A stretch of 64,000 nucleotides of DNA from Listeria monocytogenes. Lineage in GTDB: Bacteria; Bacillota; Bacilli; Lactobacillales; Listeriaceae. Each line of letters starts with the position of its first letter. Within the stretch, counting starts at the first letter, position 1. The stretch is from the NCBI RefSeq assembly GCF_013282665.1, contig NZ_CP054041.1, forward strand, positions 1,312,501 to 1,376,500. Direction: 5' to 3'. Positions 25,864-34,019 of the stretch are shown piece by piece. The notes beneath the pieces were generated by a model that was given only the letters and a program-made list of their open reading frames with translations, was not told the DNA's origin and ran no database searches. Position numbers and translations under genes: made by a program.

Positions 25864-26011
25864 AAAAAACCGTAAGCGATAATACATCGCTTACGGTTTT
25901 TCTTATATAGTTCTAGTTTGATCTTGTAAGACAGCCTTTAACGAATGATAGGCTGGGATAGATAAGTTTAATTCAACACGATTAATTTGTTGCGCCATTT
26001 TTGGTTGGATA
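25864..26011. repeat. Right copy of 149-bp direct repeat
   Basis: This is the intact copy, comprising the terminator hairpin and the 3' end of the rsbR-paralogue gene. It matches 24027-24175. Confidence 0.9.
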
Positions 26012-26733
26012 CCGGAAATAAATGCTTCGACGCCAAGAAGTTTAAGCATCGTCACTAAGTTGGTAAGCATTTCTCCAAGTGCATCATCAAAATACGTGAT
26101 TCCTGATAAATCAATACACAATTGTTCCACGCTTAAGTGCACGCATTTGTTTGCCGTGATTTCGGATAGCTTTTCTGCTCTTTCACGATCGACACGGCCC
26201 ATAAGTGGAAGTATCGCCAATTCGTCAGTAATCGAAATTACTGGCGTGCTAATTTCTTCTATTAAACGATGTTGTTGTTCTAAATGTTTGACGATATCAT
26301 TATAATACATTGCTGAGAAGGCTTCGTTTATCCGGTCGAAACCGTGATTAACCATGGCCATACTTGCTGAAAAATCATATTTAGACACTTCGTCATTATG
26401 AATACAAAAATCACCAACAGCAGTAACAAATTCACGGCGTAATTTATCTAGGGTAGTAATAACTTCAGGTAATGGCACTTCATTTTCCATGCGACGCGCG
26501 TACATGTTATCTAGCCATTTATCAAGTTTCGCAAAAAACACTTTTTTACCAGCAAAATAAGAAATGATTAAGTCTGCTGTTTGTTCACTGTCAGCGCGCA
26601 GTTCGTCTTTATATTGCGGCGAATAAACAAAACTAGTGTACGTATTTTCATAAATTTTTGATAGCCAGTTGTTAATAATCTCTTCGGTATGTTCTCTTAA
26701 ATATAGTTCCATACTTCCATTTGATTCATTCAT
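25903..26733 (-). CDS. RsbR paralogue (STAS-domain stressosome protein) lacking the usual phospho-threonines
   Basis: The 276-residue protein has an N-terminal non-haem globin-like helical sensor domain (about 1-150) and a C-terminal STAS domain (about 160-270) with CIDLSGITYFDDALGEML. It matches Lmo0161, one of the RsbR-family components of the stressosome that controls sigma-B. Aligned by eye to RsbRA, the two regions carrying the conserved threonines read GRVDRERA and FDDALG, with Arg and Asp in place of Thr. It would thus be a structural or constitutive subunit rather than a normal RsbT substrate. The ATG at 26733 follows an AAGGGGC site. Its 3' end is duplicated at 24067-24175. Confidence 0.85.
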   Translation of the reverse strand: MNESNGSMELYLREHTEEIINNWLSKIYENTYTSFVYSPQYKDELRADSEQTADLIISYFAGKKVFFAKLDKWLDNMYARRMENEVPLPEVITTLDKLRREFVTAVGDFCIHNDEVSKYDFSASMAMVNHGFDRINEAFSAMYYNDIVKHLEQQHRLIEEISTPVISITDELAILPLMGRVDRERAEKLSEITANKCVHLSVEQLCIDLSGITYFDDALGEMLTNLVTMLKLLGVEAFISGIQPKMAQQINRVELNLSIPAYHSLKAVLQDQTRTI

Positions 26734-26949
26734 ACCAGACAGCCCCTTTAAGTCTAAGTATAATAACTACTTTTCTTTATTCTATGCTCAAAACGGTGTA
26801 CTGTCCATTTAAATTTCTGAAAAATAATTAATTTATTGAAATTGTAATATTAGTTCACAGAGGCGCTGTTATTTTTTTGTTAAAATTCCGAAGCTATTTA
26901 AGCTTGGTCATGGTATAATATTACAATATGGATAGAAAGGAAGTTTTTT

Positions 26950-27942
26950 GTGGGATTACAGGATGAACTTACAGTGATGCAACCAGTGGTCATGAAGATT
27001 TTTTCAAAAAGTGTCCGCGAAAATCGATTATCTCACGGCTATTTATTAGAAGGATCAAGTGGTACAGGGAAGAAACGCACAGCATTTTGGTTAGCTCAGA
27101 GCCTTTTTTGTTTAGAAAGTACAGAAACAGAGCTTGCTTGTGGGAAGTGTGCCAATTGCATGAGAATAGCGAGTCATAATCATCCGGATGTTCATTTGCT
27201 AGAGCCAGATGGAGCTAGTATTAAAATTGATCAGGTTCGCGCGCTGAAGCAAGAACTTAGTAAGCGCGGGATGGAATCAGACCAAAAAGTAGTTATCATT
27301 TACGATGCAGAAAAAATGACTGTTCAATCAGCCAATAGTCTGCTGAAATTTATAGAAGAACCAGAAGGCGGTTTGTTATTATTATTTTTAACAACAAATC
27401 CCGGGCAAATTTTGCCAACGATTCAATCAAGACTGCAACCGGTCACATTTAAATCACTGACTTTTGATAGTCTTCTTGCTTCGCTAACAGCAGCAGGTAT
27501 TTCTGAACAAAAAGCGCGGATATATGCTAGTATTACTGGTAGTGTAGAGCAAGCGAAGGCTTTTGAAGATGAAGAATGGTTTAGTGAAGCAAGAAATGTT
27601 GTTATCAAGTTATACGAAGGAATTCATCATCAAGGAACCAGCCCATTAATTATCATTCAAGAATCATGGATGCCGCTTTTTAAAGAGAAAGATAAGATGG
27701 CGCTCGGACTCGAATTATTGTTACTGCTGTACCGTGACCGACTTCATCTTACGCTTGATGAGAACTACGAACCTATTTGTACTGCACAAAAAGAAATGCT
27801 CGGACAAGATGCGCTGCGTAAATCACTGTCCGAAACCACAGGGGAAATCGAGAAGATTCTCGCTGCGAAATCAAAACTGGATTCCAATATGAACACGCAA
27901 CTTCTAATGGAGCAGTTAGTTCTGGAAATCCAAGGGAGGTAA
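26950..27942 (+). CDS. holB: DNA polymerase III delta' subunit
   Basis: This 330-residue clamp-loader subunit has an AAA+ N-terminus (SHGYLLEGSSGTGKKRTA, Walker A degenerate at the end as in delta'). A zinc module CGKCANCMRI lies at about 59-68, and the SRC-type region appears as TIQSRLQP (the arginine finger in SRx). It loads the beta clamp with DnaX and HolA. GTG start. The next gene ricT follows after 5 bp, the conserved holB-yaaT-yabA order of Bacillales. Corresponds to lmo0162. Confidence 0.93.
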   Translation: MGLQDELTVMQPVVMKIFSKSVRENRLSHGYLLEGSSGTGKKRTAFWLAQSLFCLESTETELACGKCANCMRIASHNHPDVHLLEPDGASIKIDQVRALKQELSKRGMESDQKVVIIYDAEKMTVQSANSLLKFIEEPEGGLLLLFLTTNPGQILPTIQSRLQPVTFKSLTFDSLLASLTAAGISEQKARIYASITGSVEQAKAFEDEEWFSEARNVVIKLYEGIHHQGTSPLIIIQESWMPLFKEKDKMALGLELLLLLYRDRLHLTLDENYEPICTAQKEMLGQDALRKSLSETTGEIEKILAAKSKLDSNMNTQLLMEQLVLEIQGR

Positions 27943-27947
27943 TCGCT

Positions 27948-28781
27948 ATGCTTAAAATTGTAGGCGTCCGTTTTAAAGACGTTGGTAAAATATATTATTT
28001 CTCACCTGGCGAACTGGAAATCACAGAAAACCAAGGTGTTATTGTTGAAAATGCACAAGGAATTGAATTTGGTAAAACAGTCATTGAACCGCGCTACGTG
28101 GACGAAGAAGATGTCGTTTTACCACTTAAGAAAGTACTGCGTATCGCAACAGAAGCAGACTATAAATGCGTTGCCGAGAATGGCGACTCATGTCAGAAAG
28201 CCTTTTTACTCTGTGATGAAAAAATCCGCGAGCGCGAACTTGAAATGAGTTTGGTTGATGTTGATTATACATTTGATCGTAATAAAATCATTTTTTACTT
28301 TACTGCAGAAGGTCGCGTTGATTTTCGGGAGCTCGTGAAAGATTTAGCATCTGTTTTCCGGACTCGCATCGAACTTCGTCAAATTGGTGTTCGTGATGAA
28401 GCGAAATTGCTCGGTGGGATTGGTCCATGCGGTCGCATGCTTTGCTGTTCCACTTTCCTAGGTGATTTCGAACCAGTTTCCATCAAAATGGCGAAAGACC
28501 AAAACCTGTCTCTTAACCCGACGAAAATTTCCGGTTTATGTGGACGATTAATGTGTTGCCTGAAATATGAGAACGATGAATATGAGCAAGCTAAACGTGA
28601 AATGCCAGATGTTGGTGTAAAAGTAAAAACTCCAGAAGGCGCAGAAGCACGTGTTTCGGGAATCAACTTGCTTTCTAGAATCTTACAAGTGAGTTTGCCC
28701 GAAGAAGAGACGGTTATAGAATACGAATTGGACGAATTACGCCCATACAACGAATTTCTAAAACAACCGGCAAAGTCTTGA
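27948..28781 (+). CDS. ricT: PSP1-domain protein RicT (YaaT), RNase Y specificity factor
   Basis: The 277-residue PSP1 family protein corresponds to B. subtilis YaaT/RicT. In that species it works with YlbF and YmcA to guide RNase Y cleavage and affects Spo0A phosphorylation. The Cys-rich core is visible (GPCGRMLCC and GLCGRLMCC), which in RicT contributes to 4Fe-4S binding. It is tightly packed with holB and yabA, suggesting one transcript. Ribosome site GGGAGG at 6-7 nt. Lmo0163. Confidence 0.9.
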   Translation: MLKIVGVRFKDVGKIYYFSPGELEITENQGVIVENAQGIEFGKTVIEPRYVDEEDVVLPLKKVLRIATEADYKCVAENGDSCQKAFLLCDEKIRERELEMSLVDVDYTFDRNKIIFYFTAEGRVDFRELVKDLASVFRTRIELRQIGVRDEAKLLGGIGPCGRMLCCSTFLGDFEPVSIKMAKDQNLSLNPTKISGLCGRLMCCLKYENDEYEQAKREMPDVGVKVKTPEGAEARVSGINLLSRILQVSLPEEETVIEYELDELRPYNEFLKQPAKS

Positions 28782-28791
28782 GGTGAAAAAA

Positions 28792-29181
28792 TTGGATAAA
28801 AAAGCTATTTTTGACTCAGTCAGTAATATGGAGGAGCAAATTGGCGAATTGTATCAGCAACTTGGAGATCTAAAGACAAACTTAGGCGAAATGTTGGAAG
28901 AAAATAACCGATTAAACCTTGAAAACGAACATTTGCGACGTAGACTTTCTTTGACTGATGAAGCGACACCAGAACCTAAAGCCGAAACAGAGGCGGAACA
29001 TGGTGTGATGGCGCCTAATCGTAAGGAAGCAATGCAGCAAATGATTGAACTTGGGGAAGGTTATGATAATCTTGTCCAACTTTACAAGGAAGGATTTCAT
29101 GTTTGCAATGTACATTTCGGCAGCCCGCGTGGCAATGATGAAGATTGTTTATTTTGCTTATCCTTGCTCAATAAAAAATAA
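28792..29181 (+). CDS. yabA: DNA replication initiation control protein YabA
   Basis: The 129-residue protein has an N-terminal leucine-zipper-type coiled coil (about 8-60, [15 protein letters not shown]) that tetramerises. A linker follows, then a C-terminal zinc-binding domain with HVCNVHFG and CLFC ligands. YabA binds DnaA and the DnaN clamp and limits initiation of replication. The TTG at 28792 follows AGGTGA by 7 nt and matches the family's N-terminus; a GTG at 28783 overlaps the ribosome site. Lmo0164. Confidence 0.92.
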   Translation: MDKKAIFDSVSNMEEQIGELYQQLGDLKTNLGEMLEENNRLNLENEHLRRRLSLTDEATPEPKAETEAEHGVMAPNRKEAMQQMIELGEGYDNLVQLYKEGFHVCNVHFGSPRGNDEDCLFCLSLLNKK

Positions 29182-29183
29182 CA

Positions 29184-29220
29184 TGACGGGCCTTTCTCGA
29201 TTTAAGAGAAGGGCTTTTTG
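29184..29220 (+). terminator. Terminator after yabA
   Basis: GGGCCTTTCTC and GAGAAGGGCTT form a stem followed by TTTTG. Confidence 0.75.
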
Positions 29221-29239
29221 CTAGAAAAGGTGAATCATT

Positions 29240-29992
29240 TTGGAAAAAACCAAACTAATAGGCGATGAAAGGCTCGATTATTTACTAGCAGAAAACTTGC
29301 GGATTATTCAAAGCCCATCAGTATTTTCTTTCTCAATAGATGCGGTTTTACTTGCAAAATTCAGCTACTTGCCCATTCGAAAGGGAAAAATAATTGATTT
29401 GTGTAGCGGGAATGGGATTATTCCTTTATTACTTAGTACGCGAACTAAAGCGAAAATTGTTGGCGTTGAAATTCAGGAGCGCCTAGCAGATATGGCGAAA
29501 AGAAGTATCCTTTATAATCATTTGGAAGAGCAAATTGAAATGATGGAATATGATTTAAAAAATATTACAGACCTTATTCCAAAAGAGCGCGCAGATATTG
29601 TCACTTGTAATCCGCCTTATTTTGCGACTCCGGATACAAGTTTGAAAAACACGAATGAACATTTCCGGATTGCTCGCCATGAAGTCATGTGCACGCTAGA
29701 GGATACTATTCGTGTAGGCGCAAGCCTTTTAAAACAAGGAGGAAAAGCGAATTTTGTCCATCGTCCGGAACGATTACTAGACATCATTGATACAATGAGA
29801 AAATATCGCTTGGAACCCAAACGTATTCAATTCGTGCACCCGCGCTTAGATAGAGAAGCGAATACGGTACTTGTAGAAGGAATCAAAGACGGAAAACCTG
29901 GCGTGAAATATGTTCCACCTGTTATCGTATATGACGAGCTGGGGGAATATACGCCAGTAATTAAGGAGATTTTATATGGCAAAAGCGAGTGA
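29240..29992 (+). CDS. tRNA1(Val) adenine-N6-methyltransferase-like protein (YabB)
   Basis: This 250-residue class I SAM-dependent methyltransferase has a SAM-binding motif ([15 protein letters not shown]) and the NPPY catalytic motif (TCNPPYFA) of N6-adenine methyltransferases. It is homologous to TrmN6/YfiC, which modifies A37 of a valine tRNA in E. coli; the substrate in Listeria is inferred. TTG start with AAAAGGTG upstream. Its end overlaps yazA by 17 bp. Lmo0165. Confidence 0.88.
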   Translation: MEKTKLIGDERLDYLLAENLRIIQSPSVFSFSIDAVLLAKFSYLPIRKGKIIDLCSGNGIIPLLLSTRTKAKIVGVEIQERLADMAKRSILYNHLEEQIEMMEYDLKNITDLIPKERADIVTCNPPYFATPDTSLKNTNEHFRIARHEVMCTLEDTIRVGASLLKQGGKANFVHRPERLLDIIDTMRKYRLEPKRIQFVHPRLDREANTVLVEGIKDGKPGVKYVPPVIVYDELGEYTPVIKEILYGKSE

Positions 29993-30248
29993 ACATTTCT
30001 TTTATGTGCTAAAATGTAGTGACAATTCCTATTATGGTGGCTATACAACAGATGTGATTCGCCGAGAAGCAGAACATAATGCGGGAATTAGATGTAAATA
30101 TACAAAAACACGTCGCCCGGTAAAAGTCATCCATTTTGAAAAATTCGAGACAAGAAGTGAAGCCACGAAAGCGGAAGCAGCCTTCAAAAAATTATCACGT
30201 AAGAATAAAGATGCCTATTTATTACAGCGGGAGGAGGAAGCAAAATGA
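29976..30248 (+). CDS. yazA: GIY-YIG domain protein YazA
   Basis: The 90-residue protein is a single GIY-YIG nuclease domain of the UPF0213 type. It shows [16 protein letters not shown], in which the first motif is FYV and the second YGG, and a conserved Arg in the IRREAEHN helix. Family members are structure-linked to Slx1-like nucleases, but activity is unproven. Overlaps yabB and rsmI. Lmo0166. Confidence 0.9.
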   Translation: MAKASEHFFYVLKCSDNSYYGGYTTDVIRREAEHNAGIRCKYTKTRRPVKVIHFEKFETRSEATKAEAAFKKLSRKNKDAYLLQREEEAK

Positions 30249-31126
30249 TAAAAAGTCAAAAAAGTTTTAGCGGAGCCATTCAAGGAGCATTATATTTAGT
30301 GCCGACGCCCATTGGTAATTTAGAAGATATGACTTTTCGCGCAATCCGGATGTTGAAAGAAGCGGATATTATTGCAGCAGAAGATACTCGAAACACCGTG
30401 AAACTTTTAAATCATTTTGAAATTACAACCCGAATGACGAGTTACCATCAGTTTACGAAGGAAAATAAAGAAGATAATATTATTCAGCGAATGTTGGACG
30501 GAGAAGTAGTAGCATTAGTTAGCGATGCGGGGATGCCATCTATTTCTGACCCGGGATATGAACTTGTTCAAAGTGCGCTAAATGCTAATATACCAGTCAT
30601 TCCACTACCAGGAGCCAATGCTGCTTTAACCGCGCTGATTGCCTCAGGTCTTGCACCACAGCCGTTTTATTTTTATGGATTTCTACCTCGCCAAAATAAA
30701 GAACGCACCCAAGCAATTGAAAAGTTAGCGGCACGCGAAGAAACGTGGATTTTATATGAATCACCACACCGTTTAAAAGAGACTTTAAAAGCACTTGCCA
30801 AAATCACTGGAAATGATCGCAAAATTGTCTTATGTCGAGAGCTTACAAAAAGATTTGAAGAATTTTTGCGTGGAACGGTAGAAGATGCGCTGAACTGGAC
30901 AATGGACGAAGAAGTTCGCGGAGAATTTTGCTTGATTATCGAAGGAAATACCAACCCACCGCTTTCAGAAGAGCAACTCTGGTGGCAAGAACTAGATATT
31001 AAAACGCACGTAAGCACCGTAATGGAACAGGAAAATGTCAGTTCTAAAGATGCAATTAAAACCGTTATGAAAGCGAGAAATTTACCCAAACGAGAAGTTT
31101 ACTCGGCTTATCATGAAATAAAATAA
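30245..31126 (+). CDS. rsmI: 16S rRNA (cytidine1402-2'-O)-methyltransferase
   Basis: This 293-residue SPOUT-unrelated tetrapyrrole-methylase-fold protein contains PTPIGNLEDMTFRA at the N-terminus, AAEDTRNT, SDAGMPSISDPG and LPGANA, all RsmI hallmarks. It 2'-O-methylates C1402 in the 16S decoding centre. The start overlaps the yazA stop (ATGA). Last gene of the block, followed by a terminator. Lmo0167. Confidence 0.94.
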   Translation: MIKSQKSFSGAIQGALYLVPTPIGNLEDMTFRAIRMLKEADIIAAEDTRNTVKLLNHFEITTRMTSYHQFTKENKEDNIIQRMLDGEVVALVSDAGMPSISDPGYELVQSALNANIPVIPLPGANAALTALIASGLAPQPFYFYGFLPRQNKERTQAIEKLAAREETWILYESPHRLKETLKALAKITGNDRKIVLCRELTKRFEEFLRGTVEDALNWTMDEEVRGEFCLIIEGNTNPPLSEEQLWWQELDIKTHVSTVMEQENVSSKDAIKTVMKARNLPKREVYSAYHEIK

Positions 31127-31173
31127 AAATCATGCGCGAATCCTTAAAAGGGAACTCGTGCATGATTTTTTTA
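31127..31173. terminator. Bidirectional terminator, rsmI / abrB-like
   Basis: AAAATCATGCGCGAATCC and GGAACTCGTGCATGATTTT form an imperfect long stem with a T-run. Confidence 0.8.
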
Positions 31174-31455
31174 TAAGGTATCACCAAAGCGGCGTTTAAT
31201 CTCTGCCATTAATTCCGCAGCGCCTTCTTTACTGAGCGTCAGTTTGCCGCCCGCGAATTTTTTATTATCAACAGAAAACTCCCCAGTAATATCGCAAACC
31301 AAACCGGATGAAAACTTTTTCAATACAATCGTATCTTCATCTGTAAAAATTTCTAAAGGGTCTTTTACATTTAGATTCATCGTTCTTCTTATTTCAATCG
31401 GGATAACCACACGACCAAGTTCGTCCATTTTCCTTACCATTCCAGTTGATTTCAT
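31171..31455 (-). CDS. AbrB-family transition-state regulator
   Basis: This 94-residue protein is close to B. subtilis AbrB/Abh. The N-terminal swapped-hairpin DNA-binding domain (MKSTGMVRKMDELGRVVIP, with R residues at the DNA face) is followed by a C-terminal multimerisation domain. AbrB-type proteins bind broadly to AT-rich promoters in exponential growth. Neighbours match the abrB locus of Bacillus beside yabC(rsmI) and metS. Lmo0168. Confidence 0.92.
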   Translation of the reverse strand: MKSTGMVRKMDELGRVVIPIEIRRTMNLNVKDPLEIFTDEDTIVLKKFSSGLVCDITGEFSVDNKKFAGGKLTLSKEGAAELMAEIKRRFGDTL

Positions 31456-31568
31456 TTTATCACCTTCTTGATAATTTTAATTCATTTTAACAGATAATTA
31501 CATAAATAGGAATGATTTCATGAGGAAAAGGGTATAGACCATAAGCAGAAGAATTAGGGGGAATAAAA

Positions 31569-32426
31569 ATGAACATAATTATAGCATTAATTCCGGCAGT
31601 AATGTGGGGGATTATGCCATTAGTTGTTTCAAAAATTGGCGGTAAACCGAGGCAACAAATCATTGGTACGACATTCGGGGCGCTAGCTTTCGCAATTGGA
31701 GTTTTTATTTTTACAAATCCAGAATATACGGCAACCATCATTATTGCTAGTTTTGTTTCTGGGGCATTTTGGAGCTTAGGCCAAATGAATCAGTTTCGGG
31801 CATTTACACAAGTAGGCGTATCAAAAACAATGCCGCTTTCAACCGGAATGCAGTTAGTAGGTACATCGCTATTTGGTGTATTCGCCTTTCATGAATGGGG
31901 GACAACTTCCAAATTAGTACTAGGATTTTCCGCATTAGCCCTAATTATTATCGGGATATTTTTAACAAGTTATCAACAACATAAAGACGAAAATTCCGGT
32001 CAAAATATGAAAAAAGGAATCATCACTTTACTTATTTCATCAGTAGGTTATGTTGGTTATGTCGTTATCACTCGCTGGTTTGATATTAGTGGTTGGGACG
32101 CGATTTTGCCTCAAGCAATTGGGATGGTAGTCGCAGGATTATTATTCTCTATTAAGTCAGAAGAAAAACGCTTTACAAAGCAGACCTGGTTAAACATGAT
32201 TCCCGGGGTTATGTGGGCTACTGGTAACTTGGCTCTACTATTCTCAAATAAACTGGTTGGAATCGCTACAGGTTTTTCTCTCTCTCAAATGGGCGTTGTC
32301 ATTTCGACAATTGGAGGAATACTTTTCTTAGGAGAGAAAAAAACCAAGAAAGAACTTATTTTGGTCATTATCGGAGTAGTCTTAGTAATTATCGGTGGAA
32401 CGATGATTGGTATTGCAAAAAGCTAA
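31569..32426 (+). CDS. Glucose/sugar uptake protein, GRP (GlcU) family
   Basis: The 285-residue integral membrane protein has ten predicted helices and belongs to the GRP/DMT transporter superfamily typified by B. megaterium GlcU. The opening ([25 protein letters not shown]) and internal half-repeat symmetry are typical. It imports glucose or related sugar by a non-PTS, proton-linked route. The start follows TAGGGGG. A paralogue lies at 37047-37907. A GGGTAT element at 31530-31535 resembles a sigma-B -10, but no convincing -35 was found. Lmo0169. Confidence 0.88.
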   Translation: MNIIIALIPAVMWGIMPLVVSKIGGKPRQQIIGTTFGALAFAIGVFIFTNPEYTATIIIASFVSGAFWSLGQMNQFRAFTQVGVSKTMPLSTGMQLVGTSLFGVFAFHEWGTTSKLVLGFSALALIIIGIFLTSYQQHKDENSGQNMKKGIITLLISSVGYVGYVVITRWFDISGWDAILPQAIGMVVAGLLFSIKSEEKRFTKQTWLNMIPGVMWATGNLALLFSNKLVGIATGFSLSQMGVVISTIGGILFLGEKKTKKELILVIIGVVLVIIGGTMIGIAKS

Positions 32427-32481
32427 GAATAACTTCCGGTTTGATATATGCTTAAATTAATCTAAATTAAAGGTGGTTATG

Positions 32482-33750
32482 TTGATAATGAATGCGAAAT
32501 TAGAAGTAAATGGTGAGCTTGTGAAAGAATCCTATGTTTATTTGTTGTCGCGATATCTCGTTTTACGCCAAGAAAATTTTGATACAAAAGAAGATAAAAT
32601 ACCGTATAACACACTTAAGCACAATTCGATTTCACCAGCAGATGCGAATTTTGTAAATCCAAACTTTGATGTTGTATATTCAGAAGCCTGGATAGCTGTA
32701 GATGACGAAAATGCTGTTGTTTTAGAAGTGCCAGAAATAAAAAATAGATATTATACGGTTCAACTTTTAGATGGCTGGGGTGAAGTAGTAACTAATATCA
32801 ACGAACGTAATTTCCCAGAGCATCCACATGGAAAATTTGCTTTCGTTAAAAAAGGAACAAATCCTTCCATTCCAAATGACGCTGTAAAAATCGAATTACC
32901 ATCAGAAAAAGTGAAAGTGCTACTTCGTGTAGAACAAAAAGACGATCCAGAAGGCGCAGTAAAACTTCAAAAAGCATTCAAATTCGATGCACCAGATAAT
33001 ATAAAAATTAAAGAACCACTAGAAATACCACATTTTACTAACGCGGAGTTCTTATTAGAAGAAATTTATTCCAATTTAGAAGAACTGCTAGCTACTTATC
33101 CAGATAAAATGCCAAAAGCAGCGGAATTCCAAGATAAAGCAAGAAAAGTCGCAGCTTATATTGAACTTGGTGATGAACAAAAAGCCGAAGTGAGAAACTT
33201 AATTGTGAAAGAAGCCATCCCATATTTTACTAATGGTGCAAAAGGATTCGGTACACAAAAAGGCGGATGGTCGGTTACTTATGTAGCTGGCGCATTTGAA
33301 AATGATATTTTAGCACGAGCAATCATTAATTACGGCGGTATTTGGGCGAATTCTATTCAAGAAGCACTATATTTCATCGGCCAAAAAGGTACGGATAATG
33401 AGTTGTTAACTGGCGATAAAGTTTATAAAATTCATTTCCCGGCAGACGAACTCCCATCAGAACTGGCAGATGCCTTTTGGTCCGTTACCTTATATAGTGT
33501 TCCAGATTATCACGTTATCCCAAACAAATTAAACAAATTCTGCATCAATAACTACACAGGTCCAAAACTAAGTGAAGATGGCAGTTTGACGCTTTATATC
33601 GCGTCAGAAAAGCCGGCAGATGTGGATCAAGGAAACTGGTTACCAAGTAAGGCTGGAAGAGAATTCTCATTAAACTTCCGTCTATACGTTCCGAAAAAAG
33701 AAGTATTGGAAGGGAAAGTATTTTTACCACCGCTTGAAGTTATAAAATAA
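32482..33750 (+). CDS. DUF1254/DUF1214-domain protein
   Basis: The protein of about 422 residues has an N-terminal DUF1254 region (NFVNPNFDVVYSEAWIAVD, near 50-75) and a C-terminal DUF1214 domain (DAFWSVTLYSVPDYHVIPN, near 330-345). No signal peptide is evident. The pair of domains is widespread, but no function is established. Possible starts are TTG 32482 (5 nt after GGTGG) and ATG 32488; the former is used, with low certainty. Followed by a strong terminator. Lmo0170. Confidence 0.8.
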   Translation: MIMNAKLEVNGELVKESYVYLLSRYLVLRQENFDTKEDKIPYNTLKHNSISPADANFVNPNFDVVYSEAWIAVDDENAVVLEVPEIKNRYYTVQLLDGWGEVVTNINERNFPEHPHGKFAFVKKGTNPSIPNDAVKIELPSEKVKVLLRVEQKDDPEGAVKLQKAFKFDAPDNIKIKEPLEIPHFTNAEFLLEEIYSNLEELLATYPDKMPKAAEFQDKARKVAAYIELGDEQKAEVRNLIVKEAIPYFTNGAKGFGTQKGGWSVTYVAGAFENDILARAIINYGGIWANSIQEALYFIGQKGTDNELLTGDKVYKIHFPADELPSELADAFWSVTLYSVPDYHVIPNKLNKFCINNYTGPKLSEDGSLTLYIASEKPADVDQGNWLPSKAGREFSLNFRLYVPKKEVLEGKVFLPPLEVIK

Positions 33751-33760
33751 ACCCAATAAG

Positions 33761-33808
33761 CTAAGTATGAAACTATCAAACTCAGGTAGTAACATACTTA
33801 GTTTTTTT
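33761..33808 (+). terminator. Terminator after the DUF1254 gene
   Basis: CTAAGTATG and CATACTTAG close a longer hairpin (with TACTACCTGA-like inner pairing) and are followed by a seven-T run. Confidence 0.8.
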
Positions 33809-34019
33809 GTGCATAAAAATAAAAACGATTACACCTTTGTATTATAATGAGACTATTTTAAATCGTTTTGATACGAAAATACCCTTTTTGTTCACTAAAA
33901 AGACACATAAAGGGTGTTTTTCGTCTAAAACAACTACTAAAATTAGTCTTTTCTTCAGTTTTAGTCTGTTATGATAGAGCTATCAGATTAAATTAATCAC
34001 AGCCTGGAGGAAACAAGAA

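Noticed and set aside
31530..31535. GGGTAT as a sigma-B promoter of the sugar transporter gene
   Set aside because: No GTTT-like -35 at 13-15 bp; only the -10 half is present, so it is mentioned but not listed as a promoter.
33868..33880. TTGATACGAA seen near 16530, 33870 and, reversed, 36655
   Set aside because: Short, with no common position relative to genes and no symmetry; probably chance in AT-rich DNA.
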